Positions 1 through 9,625 of a stretch of 64,000 bases of DNA are shown in pieces; positions within the stretch are counted from its first letter, which is position 1, and each line of letters opens with the position of its first letter. Both the position numbers and the translations under genes were made by a program. The stretch is from assembly GCA_027487675.1 (NCBI GenBank), contig JAIYDD010000189.1, forward strand, positions 21,914-85,913, written 5' to 3'. The notes under the pieces were generated by a model, which saw only the letters and a list, made by a program, of their open reading frames with translations, was not told the DNA's origin and searched no databases. The DNA is from Acetobacteraceae bacterium. Lineage in GTDB: Bacteria; Pseudomonadota; Alphaproteobacteria; Acetobacterales; Acetobacteraceae.

Positions 1-7
1 GGCGGGC

Positions 8-862
8 ATGCGCGGACCGGTCCTGATGCTGGCCGGGATCGGGCTGTTCGGCCTGCTCGACGCCTCCTCCAAGCTGCTCGCCGAGGGCTATTCGGTCTGG
101 CAGGTGCTGCTGGTCCGCTTCGCGACCATCCTGGCGGGCTTCGCGCTGCTGCGGCTGGCCTGGCCGGGCTGGGGCGGCAGCCTGCGCACGCGCCGGCCCG
201 GGCTGCACCTGCTGCGCAGCGTCGCCGCGCTGGGCAGCGCGGCCTTCTTCTTCCTGGCCTTCACGCACCTGCCGCTGATCGAGGGCTACCTGGTGTTCTT
301 CACCTCGCCCTTCCTGGTGCTGGCCATGTCGGCGCTGGCGCTGCGGGAGAGGCCGCCGCGCGCCGCCTGGGGGTGGGTGGCGCTGGGCTTCGGCGGCGTT
401 GCGATCGGGCTGGCGCCGGGGCTGCTGGACGGCATCGGCGGCGCGGCGGTGGGCTATCTCTGGGCCTTCCTCGGCACGCTCTGCTACGCGACGGTGTTCA
501 CGCTGAACCGCGGGCTGCGGGATGAGCCGGGCATCGCCGGCGCGCTGGTCTGGCCGGCGGTGCTGGGGCTGGCCGTGATGCTGCCGATGGGGCTGTGGCA
601 CTGGCGCGCGCCGGATGCGCTGGCACTCGCCCAGATGGTCTTCAACGGCGTCGCCGTGGGGATGGCGACGGCGGCGATCGCGGAGGCCTTCCGCCATGCC
701 TCCGCCGCGCGGCTGGCGCCCTATGGCTATACGGGCATGGTCTGGAGCCTCACCTACGACCTGCTGATCTGGGGCCATGCGCCCGGCGCGGCGATGCTGG
801 CCGGCGCGGCGGTGGTGGTGGTGGCCTGCGTGATGAGCGAGCGGCGGGCGGGGCGGGCCTGA
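8..862 (+). CDS. EamA/DMT superfamily transporter
   Basis: 284 aa, about 10 hydrophobic segments, EamA-like duplicated topology. Confidence 0.85.
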   Translation: MRGPVLMLAGIGLFGLLDASSKLLAEGYSVWQVLLVRFATILAGFALLRLAWPGWGGSLRTRRPGLHLLRSVAALGSAAFFFLAFTHLPLIEGYLVFFTSPFLVLAMSALALRERPPRAAWGWVALGFGGVAIGLAPGLLDGIGGAAVGYLWAFLGTLCYATVFTLNRGLRDEPGIAGALVWPAVLGLAVMLPMGLWHWRAPDALALAQMVFNGVAVGMATAAIAEAFRHASAARLAPYGYTGMVWSLTYDLLIWGHAPGAAMLAGAAVVVVACVMSERRAGRA

Positions 863-866
863 TCCG

Positions 867-1223
867 TCACGGGATGCCTTCGGGGAAGTCGTGCGTGCCG
901 TCCGCGCGCAGCGTCAGCCGCGTGGCCGACAGCACGGCCGAGACCGGCAGCGCGCCGTAGAGATGCGGGAACAGGCCGGGGCGGCTGCCGCCCGACGCCG
1001 GTTCGAAGCGCAGCGCCGCGCCGAGCCGCGCGACATCGGCCTCCACCAGCCACAGGTCGGGCTCGCCGCGGCGGTGCTTGGCGGCGCTGGCGCGGAGCTG
1101 CGCGGCGGTGGAGAAATGCAGGAAGCCGTCGCGCGCATCGTCGGCGCTGCCGCGGTATTCGCCGCGCGCTTCCGCGGTCCGCCAGTCGGCGCCGCGGACC
1201 AGGGTGTAGACGCTGCGTTCCAT
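867..1223 (-). CDS. DUF952 family protein
   Basis: 118 aa; YTLV...W...GxYxGSxxDxxDGFLHFSTAAQL and DLWLVEAD motifs. Confidence 0.85.
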   Translation of the reverse strand: MERSVYTLVRGADWRTAEARGEYRGSADDARDGFLHFSTAAQLRASAAKHRRGEPDLWLVEADVARLGAALRFEPASGGSRPGLFPHLYGALPVSAVLSATRLTLRADGTHDFPEGIP

Positions 1224-1250
1224 CGCCGTGCTCCTGCTGCGGCGACGGTT

Positions 1251-1697
1251 TCAGTCCAGCAGGCGGTAGAAGACAAGCCCGCCGATCTCGGCGGTGGCGA
1301 CGCGGCCGATCGCCCAGCGCGGCAGCGCATCGGCCGGGTGGTAGTGCGTGGCGCCGCCGGTCGGGTCGGGCAGCGCGCCGGCGGCGGCGCGCTGCGCCAC
1401 GCGGCGGCAGACCGCCAGCGCCGCGTCGCCCGCCGCGTCCATCTCCGCGATGGCGCGCCGGCGCGGGCTGGCGGGATGCCAGCAGCCGAACTGGAAGGGC
1501 GCGCGGCAGACGCCGGCGATGCCCTGGCCGAGGTGGCCCGGCCCCCCGGCGCCGGCGGCCAGGCGCACGCGCGTCATCACCACGCTCGCCACCGCTTCCA
1601 TCGCGCGGGCGGTGCGGAAGCCGGCCTCGCCCCAGAGGGTGAGCGCCAGGATCTCCCGCGCATCGGCGGCGCGCGGGGCGTGCAGCGCCGCGCTCAT
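1251..1697 (-). CDS. SleB-type cell wall hydrolase (phage endolysin position)
   Basis: Start MSAALHAPRA at 1697; GEAGFRTARAMEAVASVVMTRV, FQFGCW and ATHYHPADALPRWA motifs; last gene of the late cluster. Confidence 0.85.
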   Translation of the reverse strand: MSAALHAPRAADAREILALTLWGEAGFRTARAMEAVASVVMTRVRLAAGAGGPGHLGQGIAGVCRAPFQFGCWHPASPRRRAIAEMDAAGDAALAVCRRVAQRAAAGALPDPTGGATHYHPADALPRWAIGRVATAEIGGLVFYRLLD

Positions 1698-2050
1698 CGG
1701 CCGCCCTCCGCGTCGCCGCGCGGGCCGAAGCCGATATGGCGCGGCCCCAGCGCCTGGGCGGAGACGGCGGCGGCGGCGGTGGCGGCGCTGCTGACCTCGT
1801 CGAGCTTCTCCTCGATGCGGACCAGGTGCAGCGACAGGCGCTGGTCCAGGTCGCGGATCAGCGACAGCGGCACATAGGTGCGCGCCACCTCCAGCTTGAA
1901 TTCCGCCAGGTCGTCGCGCGGCGACGCGGCGGGCGGGGCCGGGCGCTGCGCCAGGTCGCGGCGCAGCAGCTGCATCATCCAGATGACGATGATGGCCAGC
2001 GGCGCATCCGCCAGCGCGGCGAGCAGTTGCGGGGGGAGTTCTGGAAGCAT
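1694..2050 (-). CDS. Holin-like small membrane protein
   Basis: MLPELPPQLLAALADAPLAIIVIWMMQLLRRD..., one TM plus coiled coil; overlaps the start of the SleB gene; T7 gp17.5-like position. ORF can extend to 2119. Confidence 0.55.
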   Translation of the reverse strand: MLPELPPQLLAALADAPLAIIVIWMMQLLRRDLAQRPAPPAASPRDDLAEFKLEVARTYVPLSLIRDLDQRLSLHLVRIEEKLDEVSSAATAAAAVSAQALGPRHIGFGPRGDAEGGR

Positions 2051-2117
2051 CGGTGACACTCCTTGAACGGGTGGCCCTGCGGCCCCCATCTGCGGCGCCG
2101 AGGACAGCGACGACCGC

Positions 2118-2333
2118 ATGTGGAACGAGCCCTATCTGGAAACCTGCTGCCGGTCGGCGCTGCACCGGCTGACGCTGGTCTGTGCCGCGGGCCGGCCCGC
2201 CGGGCTGAAGGACGGGCCTTGCCTTGAGCGCCTGGCGGCCATGGGCCTGGCGCGGCTGCGCGGCGACGGGCGCTTCGAGATCACGCCGGCCGGCGAAGCG
2301 CGGCATGGCAGCGAGATCCTGAAGCTGCCCTGA
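2118..2333 (+). CDS. Small putative winged-helix protein on the opposite strand inside the phage cluster
   Basis: 71 aa; CLERLAAMGLARLRGDGRFEITPAGEARHGSEIL resembles a wHTH. Confidence 0.5.
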   Translation: MWNEPYLETCCRSALHRLTLVCAAGRPAGLKDGPCLERLAAMGLARLRGDGRFEITPAGEARHGSEILKLP

Positions 2334-2345
2334 CCGCGCCCGCGG

Positions 2346-3782
2346 TCAGAGCCCGCGCCAGGGCAGCATGCCGGCCGGACGCGGCGGCAGCGTCGGCAGC
2401 CTGACCGGCTCGGCCAGCAGGCAGCCTGCCACCGCATCCAGCGCATCGTCGCGCAGGCCGCGCGCATCGGGGCGCCATTCCGCCATTTCCTGCGCGAAGC
2501 GCGTGCGGAAGACGCTGTCATGCGCCGAGAGGCGGCGCGCGGCGAGCACCGGATCGAGCGCGGCCAGGATGCGCTGCGCCTTGGGCACGTGGCTGGTGAT
2601 CTCCGCCACCGTGCAGCCGCTGCCGGCCTGCGACAGCGCCTGGCGCAGCAGCGCGGGCAGGAACCTGCCGAGGCCGTTGGTCTCTACGCGCACCACCGGC
2701 AGCAGCAGGTCGCGTGCGATGGCGGCGACCGTGCGGCATTGCTGGGTGGCCGGGTCCTCCTCGACGTCGTCGCGGTGGGTCAGCCAGGCCAGGCGGTGCA
2801 GGTAGTGCCGGCCCTCGGCATCGGCATAGGTGGCGGCCAGCACGCTGCCGTCGCCGGTGCCCGGGCGGCCGAAGGCCGGGTCCCACCAGCCGCCGCCGGA
2901 GACGATGCGCTTGCCCATCAGCGTCAGCACGCCGCGGCCATTCGCCTCGCGGTAGTCGGGCTCGGCGGCGTAGCGGGCGATCAGCGCGGGATCGAGCCGC
3001 GCGGCTTCCTCGGCGACGCGTTCCAGCAGCATCTGGCGGCGGAAGGCCAGCGGGCCGACGCGGGCGCGCAGCTTCTGCACCGCTTCGGGCGGGAAGCGTT
3101 CGGGCCAGGCGCCGCGGCCTTCGGCATCCAGCAGCGGGATCACCAGGCGGCGATAGCCGGCCAGGAAGGCCTCCGCGTCGTCGGCGTAGAGGCTGTCCGC
3201 GCAATGCGGGGTGCCGACATAGAGGATGCCGCCGCCGGGGACGAGGACGAATTCGGCCTCCGTCAGCCTCTCCCGCAGCTCGGCGCGCTTGGCGGGCGTG
3301 TCGCAATTGCCGGCGACCTCGACATCGTCGCAGATGACCAGGTCGGCGCGCGCGCCGGTGATGTTGCCGCCGATGCCGGCGGCCAGCATCGACGCATCGC
3401 GCAGCACCGCCTCGCGCGCGACCGTGAAGCGATCGGACGCCCAGCCGCCCTCGCCATAGTCCGGCACCAGCGCGCCGCAGAGCGGGTGGCGGCCTAGGAT
3501 GCGGCGGACATTCGCCACCATCCGCGTGGCCAGCGCATGGTCGGCGGCCAGCACCAGGATGCGCGTCTCCGGCGCGCGATACAGCCGCCAGGCGCAGTAG
3601 AGCCCGACGAGGGTGGACTTGCCGCAGCCGCGGAAGGCCATCAGCAGCAGGCGGCGATCGCCATCCTCGACGCGGCCTTCCAGCCAGCGCAGCACGCGGC
3701 GGTGCACCGCGGGTGTGGCCAGGTTCGCCTGGCGGTTCCAGATCCAGGCGAATTCCAGCAGGTCGGCGGGGCGTTCGGTCAC
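2346..3782 (-). CDS. Phage terminase large subunit
   Basis: 478 aa; Walker A FRGCGKST, Walker B ADLVICDDVE, C-terminal acidic nuclease-like motifs. Confidence 0.9.
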   Translation of the reverse strand: MTERPADLLEFAWIWNRQANLATPAVHRRVLRWLEGRVEDGDRRLLLMAFRGCGKSTLVGLYCAWRLYRAPETRILVLAADHALATRMVANVRRILGRHPLCGALVPDYGEGGWASDRFTVAREAVLRDASMLAAGIGGNITGARADLVICDDVEVAGNCDTPAKRAELRERLTEAEFVLVPGGGILYVGTPHCADSLYADDAEAFLAGYRRLVIPLLDAEGRGAWPERFPPEAVQKLRARVGPLAFRRQMLLERVAEEAARLDPALIARYAAEPDYREANGRGVLTLMGKRIVSGGGWWDPAFGRPGTGDGSVLAATYADAEGRHYLHRLAWLTHRDDVEEDPATQQCRTVAAIARDLLLPVVRVETNGLGRFLPALLRQALSQAGSGCTVAEITSHVPKAQRILAALDPVLAARRLSAHDSVFRTRFAQEMAEWRPDARGLRDDALDAVAGCLLAEPVRLPTLPPRPAGMLPWRGL

Positions 3783-4078
3783 TTGCCCTCTCCCGCCGCC
3801 ATGCGCGCGCGGCAGTCTTCCAGCACCGCGTCGGTGGTGGCCTCGATCGCCTCGGGCGTGGCTTCGCCGGCGGCGAGCGCGGCGAGGTCCACGAGATGCG
3901 CGAGCGCGGCGCGCGCGGCGGCGTAGCGGGCGGTGAAGGCCTTCGGGTCGGGCGCGTTGTCGCCGCCGGCGGCGAGGAAATCGAGGTATTCCTCCGCCAC
4001 GCGTTCCATCGCCAGCTCGATCGCCTCGCGCGGGATCGGCAGGGGGGGCGGCGGGGCCGCCCGGCGTTCGCGCTTCAT
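3779..4078 (-). CDS. Putative terminase small subunit
   Basis: 99 aa helical protein, start MKRERRAAPP at 4078, immediately upstream of TerL with overlap; assigned by position. Confidence 0.5.
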   Translation of the reverse strand: MKRERRAAPPPPLPIPREAIELAMERVAEEYLDFLAAGGDNAPDPKAFTARYAAARAALAHLVDLAALAAGEATPEAIEATTDAVLEDCRARMAAGEGK

Positions 4079-6360
4079 GCCTTCACCACGCGCACGCGCA
4101 CCGTGCCGGCGCCGAGGTCGAGCGCGGCGGTGTGGCGGTTCCAGGCGGTGACGGTGACGAGGTCCTGCGCGCCGATATTGGCCAGGAAGACGACGCCGGT
4201 GGTGGACAGCGAGAAGGCCGCCTGCACGAAGTCGCCCGGCCGCGCGCCGGGCACGGCGACGGAGGTCTGCGCGCTGGCGCCCGCATTGATCGAGGGCGGG
4301 TCCCAGGGCGCTTCCGCCACGATCTCCCGCACGCCGTGGCGCAGGTCCGGCAGGCCGTAGAGCAGGGCGGGCGCGTGGCGGGGATCGCAGCTGAGGCGCA
4401 TGGCGCGCAGCTCGTAGTCGCGGGAGAGGCGGGCGACGCCGATCACGGCGTAGCCGACGGATGCCGAAAGGCGCACGGCCTGCAGGCGCGTCAGCGTCGC
4501 GTCCTCCATGTCCGCCGCGCCCTGCCACCACTTGGCGCTGGCGTTCCAGACGACGGACTGGCCGGAGGCGAGGACGTGCTGGCCGGTGGCGTCGGTCAGC
4601 AGGTTCATCTGGTGGTCGAAGGTCATCACCATCAGCCGCGGCGCTTCGGCATCCAGCGCGATGGCGAAGTCCTTGCACTGCCGCGCATCAACCACGAAAC
4701 CGAGCGCGCGGCCGCCGGTCAGCGTCACGCCGCGATCGGTCAGCAGCAGCGCATCGAGCGCGGGGAAGCAGAATTGCTGCAGGGTGGTCGGGTCGCCCAT
4801 GACGTTGGAGGACAGCACCGCGAGCCGGTCGAAGCCGGTCTCGCTCGCGTTCCAGCGGATCGCGGCGGCGCGCAGGCTGGGGACGGAGGCGACTTCCCGC
4901 GTCGCCTCCACATGCGGCGCGGCCTGGTGCAGCGCGCGCACCACGCCGCCGAGGCGCGTGGCGGTGGCGGTGTGCTCGATCTCCACCTGGTAGGCCTGGC
5001 TGGCCCAGGCGACCTCGTAGAGATGGTCCTGCGCGCCGGCGGTGTGGCGCGCGACGGGGCCGGTGCAGCCTTCCATGCGCAGCGCTCGGCCGAGGATGGC
5101 GCGGCTGTTCACCTCGCAGAGGAAGGGGATGCCGACGATGCCGGGCTTGTCGCGCGCGTTCAGCTCGAAGTTCGGGCCGTCGAAGACGTGGCGGTTGTGC
5201 GCGACATAGGCGCCGGGGGCGGCGGAGAGACGGATGCCGAAGCGGTCCTTGGTGGGGTGCAGCGTGCTGCCCACCGCGAAGTGGCCGCCATAGTAGCGGA
5301 TCGAGGTGTTCCACGCCGCCGCGGTGGCCGCATGCACGTCGAGGCCGATGCGGTTGTTCACGATGCGGTTGAGGATCAGCGTCGTGTCCTCGAAGCCGCG
5401 GCCGTCGCCCATGGTGCGGATGCCGATGGTGAAGCCGGCGATCTCGCGCAGCTCGACCACGCTGGCGTCGAGGTTGCGGAGCAGCAGGCCGAGATCGGCC
5501 TCGTTCTCCCAGTCCGACTGGGTGGCGCGCAGCACGGTCAGGCCGGTGAGCAGCTTGCGCGCGTTGCGCGCGGTGCCGCCATCGCCGATGGTCAGCGCCG
5601 TCTGCCCCGCCGGGCCCGCATAGACGATGGCGCCGCGCATGACGAGGCCGGCAGCCGCGCCCGGCAGCGTCAGCGGCTGTGTGGTGCGGAAGCTGCCCTC
5701 GCCGATGAACAGCGTCTTGCCGGAGGCGGCGGCGGCGTTCATCGCGGCCTGCAGCGCGGGGCCGTCATCCGTGGTGGCATCGCCGCGCGCGCCGAAATCC
5801 CGCGCGGAGAGGCGCTCTGCCATCTTGTCCTCGACCGTGCGCGGCACGGCGCCGGGGAAGGGGGAGGTCAGCAGGCCGCTGTCGCGCGGGAAGGCGGTGA
5901 CGTCGCCGGCGCTGTCGAAGCCGAGCAGCCGGTTGGCGCGCACGCCGCGCGCGGGCAGCACCAGGCTGCCGCCGAGCTCGCCGGGATCCTGGCGGATGGC
6001 CGAGCCGATCTCGTCGCGCTGTTCCTGCAGCACCGCGACCAGGCGATCGAGCTCGTCGTTCAGCGTGCGCGCGCGCAGCACGCCGTTGTCCTGGAAGTCG
6101 CTGTTGCGCTCCACGCGCAGCCGCCGGCGCAGCGTGACGCGGCTGCCGGTGGCGGGGGGCGCGGAGAGGGTGACGCTGCCGCCTTCGCTCTGCCCGGCGC
6201 CGGCCACGGCGAAGCCGCCGGCGACGGTGACGCCATCGATGCGCAGCTCGATGTCCTGGGCGTCGAAGACGGGGAAGGGGAAGGGGAAGTCGGTGCGGGC
6301 GCCGTCGGCCACGTATTGCACGCGCGGCGCGACATCGCCGATGCGGATGTGCTCGGCCAT
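4075..6360 (-). CDS. Phage tail fibre/tailspike (T7 fibre-like N-terminus plus pectate-lyase beta-helix)
   Basis: MAEHIRIGDVAPRVQYVADGARTDFPFPFPVFDAQDIELRIDG; DFGARGDATTDDGPALQAAMNAA beta-helix start. Confidence 0.85.
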   Translation of the reverse strand: MAEHIRIGDVAPRVQYVADGARTDFPFPFPVFDAQDIELRIDGVTVAGGFAVAGAGQSEGGSVTLSAPPATGSRVTLRRRLRVERNSDFQDNGVLRARTLNDELDRLVAVLQEQRDEIGSAIRQDPGELGGSLVLPARGVRANRLLGFDSAGDVTAFPRDSGLLTSPFPGAVPRTVEDKMAERLSARDFGARGDATTDDGPALQAAMNAAAASGKTLFIGEGSFRTTQPLTLPGAAAGLVMRGAIVYAGPAGQTALTIGDGGTARNARKLLTGLTVLRATQSDWENEADLGLLLRNLDASVVELREIAGFTIGIRTMGDGRGFEDTTLILNRIVNNRIGLDVHAATAAAWNTSIRYYGGHFAVGSTLHPTKDRFGIRLSAAPGAYVAHNRHVFDGPNFELNARDKPGIVGIPFLCEVNSRAILGRALRMEGCTGPVARHTAGAQDHLYEVAWASQAYQVEIEHTATATRLGGVVRALHQAAPHVEATREVASVPSLRAAAIRWNASETGFDRLAVLSSNVMGDPTTLQQFCFPALDALLLTDRGVTLTGGRALGFVVDARQCKDFAIALDAEAPRLMVMTFDHQMNLLTDATGQHVLASGQSVVWNASAKWWQGAADMEDATLTRLQAVRLSASVGYAVIGVARLSRDYELRAMRLSCDPRHAPALLYGLPDLRHGVREIVAEAPWDPPSINAGASAQTSVAVPGARPGDFVQAAFSLSTTGVVFLANIGAQDLVTVTAWNRHTAALDLGAGTVRVRVVKA

Positions 6361-6458
6361 CGGGGCCTCCGGTGGGGTGGGTTTTCTGTCGAGGATGGCG
6401 CGTCGCGTGGCGATCGCGCCGGATCGGGTGCGCGGCGGCTGAAGGTGTCGCGGGGGGG

Positions 6459-6625
6459 GGCTGCCCTCCCGCACCCACCCGCCAGGGTCGGTCGCCGAGG
6501 GCGGCGGACGAGTTTCCTGGACCTTCCCAAGACATTCGGCGCAACGAAATCGGGGAGGTGCAGGAACCTCAGCTTCCTGCCGGGGTGCCCGAGGGGCAGA
6601 GCCCCTCGGACCCTCTCTTCGCTTT
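6459..6625. repeat. Intergenic hairpin repeat family A, copy 1
   Basis: Shares ctgccctcccgcacccacccgccag, tttcctggaccttccc, ggggaggtgcaggaac-tcag-ttcctgccggggtgc and cgaggggc-gagcccctcg with 43843-43995. Confidence 0.85.
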
Positions 6626-6650
6626 CGCGACGCTCCGCGACGCGCGCGGA

Positions 6651-7058
6651 TCAGTCCAGAAGGTTGCGCAGCGCGCCATCGAAGCTGCGCCCGGCGCGCA
6701 GCCAGGCGGACAGCGTGCCGTCCTGGTTCAGCAGGCTGCGGCGGCCGGCGGAAAGACGCGCGGCGAAGACCGCGTCGCTGTCCGATTGCGCGGCTTCCGC
6801 ATCGCGGCGGATGCCGCTGGCCAGCGCGGCGGCCGAGCCTTCGTCCGGCGCGACGCCGCCGGCGGCCAGCCGCGCGCGTGTGGAGGCGATGGTGCCGGCC
6901 AGCCGCGCATCGCGCGCGCGCTTCTCGGCCGCCTGCTGCACGGCCAGCTGCTGCGCGCGCGCCGCGTCCTGGGCGCGGGCGGCCGCGTTCTGCCGCTGGG
7001 AGGCGACGAGCGTCGCGCCGGTGCCGATCAGGCTGACGATGGGGGCGAGTTGGGCCAT
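6651..7058 (-). CDS. Internal virion protein gp14-like
   Basis: 135 aa Ala/Gln-rich, start MAQLAPIVSLIGTG; located after tail tubular B as in T7-like phages. Confidence 0.55.
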   Translation of the reverse strand: MAQLAPIVSLIGTGATLVASQRQNAAARAQDAARAQQLAVQQAAEKRARDARLAGTIASTRARLAAGGVAPDEGSAAALASGIRRDAEAAQSDSDAVFAARLSAGRRSLLNQDGTLSAWLRAGRSFDGALRNLLD

Positions 7059-8938
7059 CACGCGGTCGTCCTTGTGTCCGTGGTGACGGAGAGCAGCGTC
7101 AGCGGCAGCGGCACCTCGCCCTCCACGCGCCAGAGCGGCGCCATCGCGTCGCGCCGCCAGCCGAGGCCGCGCAGCATCACGTCGCCGGTGAAGGGCGCGG
7201 GCGGCGCATCGAGCAGCGCGGTGTCGAGGCGGCGGAAGGCCACCGGCTGCACGCCGCGGCCGAGATCCACCTCGAAGGCCGGCGTCGCCAGCAGGCGGAA
7301 GGTGGCGGAGACGAGGCGCAGCGGCGCCGCCAGCATGCCCTGCGCGGTGCCGAGGATGGGCGGCAGCGGCTCGATCACGTGGCGGAAGGCGAGCCCCGCC
7401 TGCACCTCGCGCGCCGGCGGATCCACCGCGATGCGGCCATCGGCGACCAGCGCCGCGGCACGCGGCGCGCCATCGGCCAGCACGCCCACCGTCTCGCCCT
7501 GCAGGTGGTCGAGCCCGGTCCAGTCGTCGCGCGGCTCGGCCGCGGTGCCGGACAGCGCGGCATCCAGGCCGAGCGTGGCGTCGAAGCGTTCCAGCCGGTG
7601 CGTGCCGTCGCGTTCCACCACGGCGAAGACGCGGCCCTCGGTCTCGGCCACGGCGCGGAAGGCGCCCTGCGTCTCCTGCCGCGTCCAGGCGATCACCTGC
7701 TCGGCGCGGTAGAGCGTCAGCGTCGCCAGCGCGCCATCCGCCATCACCACATGCAGCAGCCGCTGCACCTGGTCGTAGGCCATGGCCACGGGGGTCGCGA
7801 CCAGGTGGCGCGCGACCAGCGCTAGGTCGTTGGCCTGGTAGGCATCGGCGACGTCGGTATAGGCGAATTCGTGCACGGCGCGGCCGCTGCGCGCGACGAA
7901 GACGGTGGCGCCATCGACATCGACGGGCGGCACCATGCGGTCCACCTGGCTGCCGACGCGGGTCTGGCGGTGCAGCTGGATCGAGGCGGGCGTCAGCGGA
8001 TCGCCGGTGACCATCCATTCGGCGCCCGAGGTGAAGACCTGCAGGTGGCGGCCCGAGAAGACGGCGCGGATGGCGTTCACCTGGTCCGACATCAGCGCGA
8101 ACTCGATGCCTTCGTCGTCGAGGCCGGTGCCCGGATCGAAATCCGCGAAGTCGCCGGTGCGCGACAGCCAGAGCCGGTTCGGCAGGTCGCGCGAGCCGCC
8201 GAGCACCAGCCGGTCCTGGTGGAAGCAGGCGGAGACCGGCCAGCCGCGGGCACCGCCGAAGGCGCTCTCCTCCGGGTCCTGCACGGCGGTCGTGCCGCCC
8301 AGCGTGTCCTCGACCGTCGCGGTCGCGCTACGCGGGCCGGCCACCGCGGTGACGCGCACGCGCTTCGCGCCGAGCAGGAAGCGCGCGCCGACATGGCCCG
8401 GCACGAACAGGTCCGCGCTGGCGGAGAGCGTGATGGTGCCGGTGGTGGCGGAGGGCGTCACCGCGACGCCGCGCGCGAAGCCGTGGAAGGGTTCCCGCAG
8501 GAAGACGAAGTCCGACAGCGTCCAGTCGGCATGGCCGGTGCGCGTGACGCGCTTCGGCGCCATCTCCGGGTGGAACAGCAGCAGCGTGTCGGCGCTCTGC
8601 GTGAAGGCGATCTGCGGCAGCATCGCCGCCGTCCAGGGCGCGGCGAGCGAGGCGACCTCGGCATCGCCGAGGAAGACCTGCAGCCGGCCCGCGGTCAGCG
8701 CCAGAAGGTAGGTCTGCTCGGTGTTGAACTCGAAGGGCAGCAGGCGGGCGGGGCCGGAGAGCGTCGCGACGTGGCGCAGGCCCGGGCGGCGCGTCACGCC
8801 GCCGGTCGGCTGGATCACCACGTTGCGCAGGCGCCGCGCGCCGTTCTCGAAGGCGCGGAGGTCGATGCGGCCGTGCAGCTCCGGCGCCAGCTCGCCGGCG
8901 GCGAAGCTGGTCTTGATGCGGCGGTTCGCGACGGACAT
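7058..8938 (-). CDS. Tail tubular protein B-like (gp12-type) phage protein
   Basis: 626 aa; TSFAAGELAPELHGRIDLRAFENGARRLRNVVIQPTGGVTRRPGLRHVA signature. Confidence 0.85.
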   Translation of the reverse strand: MSVANRRIKTSFAAGELAPELHGRIDLRAFENGARRLRNVVIQPTGGVTRRPGLRHVATLSGPARLLPFEFNTEQTYLLALTAGRLQVFLGDAEVASLAAPWTAAMLPQIAFTQSADTLLLFHPEMAPKRVTRTGHADWTLSDFVFLREPFHGFARGVAVTPSATTGTITLSASADLFVPGHVGARFLLGAKRVRVTAVAGPRSATATVEDTLGGTTAVQDPEESAFGGARGWPVSACFHQDRLVLGGSRDLPNRLWLSRTGDFADFDPGTGLDDEGIEFALMSDQVNAIRAVFSGRHLQVFTSGAEWMVTGDPLTPASIQLHRQTRVGSQVDRMVPPVDVDGATVFVARSGRAVHEFAYTDVADAYQANDLALVARHLVATPVAMAYDQVQRLLHVVMADGALATLTLYRAEQVIAWTRQETQGAFRAVAETEGRVFAVVERDGTHRLERFDATLGLDAALSGTAAEPRDDWTGLDHLQGETVGVLADGAPRAAALVADGRIAVDPPAREVQAGLAFRHVIEPLPPILGTAQGMLAAPLRLVSATFRLLATPAFEVDLGRGVQPVAFRRLDTALLDAPPAPFTGDVMLRGLGWRRDAMAPLWRVEGEVPLPLTLLSVTTDTRTTA

Positions 8939-8942
8939 CGGC

Positions 8943-9512
8943 TCAGCCCCGCACGTCGACCAGCGGGAAACCTTCGAGCGCCATCGGCGTGGCCTGCTGG
9001 CTGTCGATCAGCCGGGCCTGGCGCAGCTCGGATTCGGCGAGGCGGAACAGCACCTCGGCGCGCGACGCGCTTTCGGTCAGCGGCAGGCAGAACTCCGCGG
9101 CGAGCCGCGCGACCAGGCAGGCGGCGAAGAAGGGCGGGAAGGCGCTCTCCTCCGGGCGGAAGACGTAGGTGATGGTGACGGCCTCGGCATCGGCCAGCAG
9201 GCGGCCGTCCTGGATGCGATAGGGCGTGCCGCGGCCGCGGCCCTGCGTGCCGGCCGACAGCACGCGGAGGAACCCCGGCGGCAGCTGGAAGGCATGCGCG
9301 TATTCGGCATGCGGCACGGCGGAGAGGCGCGGCAGCGCGGACTGGCCGGTGGCGAAGGTCCAGGGATGGGCGGAGAGCAGGGCGTCGCGCGTCGCGGGGT
9401 AGAGGTTGGCCGCGACCTCGGCCTCCGCGGTGCCTTCCTGCAGCGAGGCGATCGGCTGCGCGCCGATGCGCAGCAGCGCGCGCGAGCAGAGCGCAAGCGG
9501 GGTGAGGGACAT
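8943..9512 (-). CDS. Tail tubular protein A-like (gp11-type) phage protein
   Basis: 189 aa; LCSRALLRIGAQPIASLQEGTAEAEVAANLYPATRDALLSAHPW. Confidence 0.85.
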   Translation of the reverse strand: MSLTPLALCSRALLRIGAQPIASLQEGTAEAEVAANLYPATRDALLSAHPWTFATGQSALPRLSAVPHAEYAHAFQLPPGFLRVLSAGTQGRGRGTPYRIQDGRLLADAEAVTITYVFRPEESAFPPFFAACLVARLAAEFCLPLTESASRAEVLFRLAESELRQARLIDSQQATPMALEGFPLVDVRG

Positions 9513-9569
9513 GGTGGGGGGGTTCCGCTGACGGGCGACGTTGAGGGAGCGTGGGGTGGGGGAGACGCG

Positions 9570-9612
9570 AAGGCCCCCACCCCGACCCTCCCCCGCAACT
9601 GCGGGAGAGGGG
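9570..9612. repeat. Intergenic repeat family C (cccccaccccgaccctcccccgc...), copy 1
   Basis: Same core as the copies at 52990-53122. Confidence 0.7.
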
Positions 9613-9625
9613 GAAGTGGTGCGCG

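Noticed and set aside
4132-7086. 984-aa + strand ORF
   Set aside because: Antisense to recognisable phage genes; GC-rich codon shadow with low-complexity translation.
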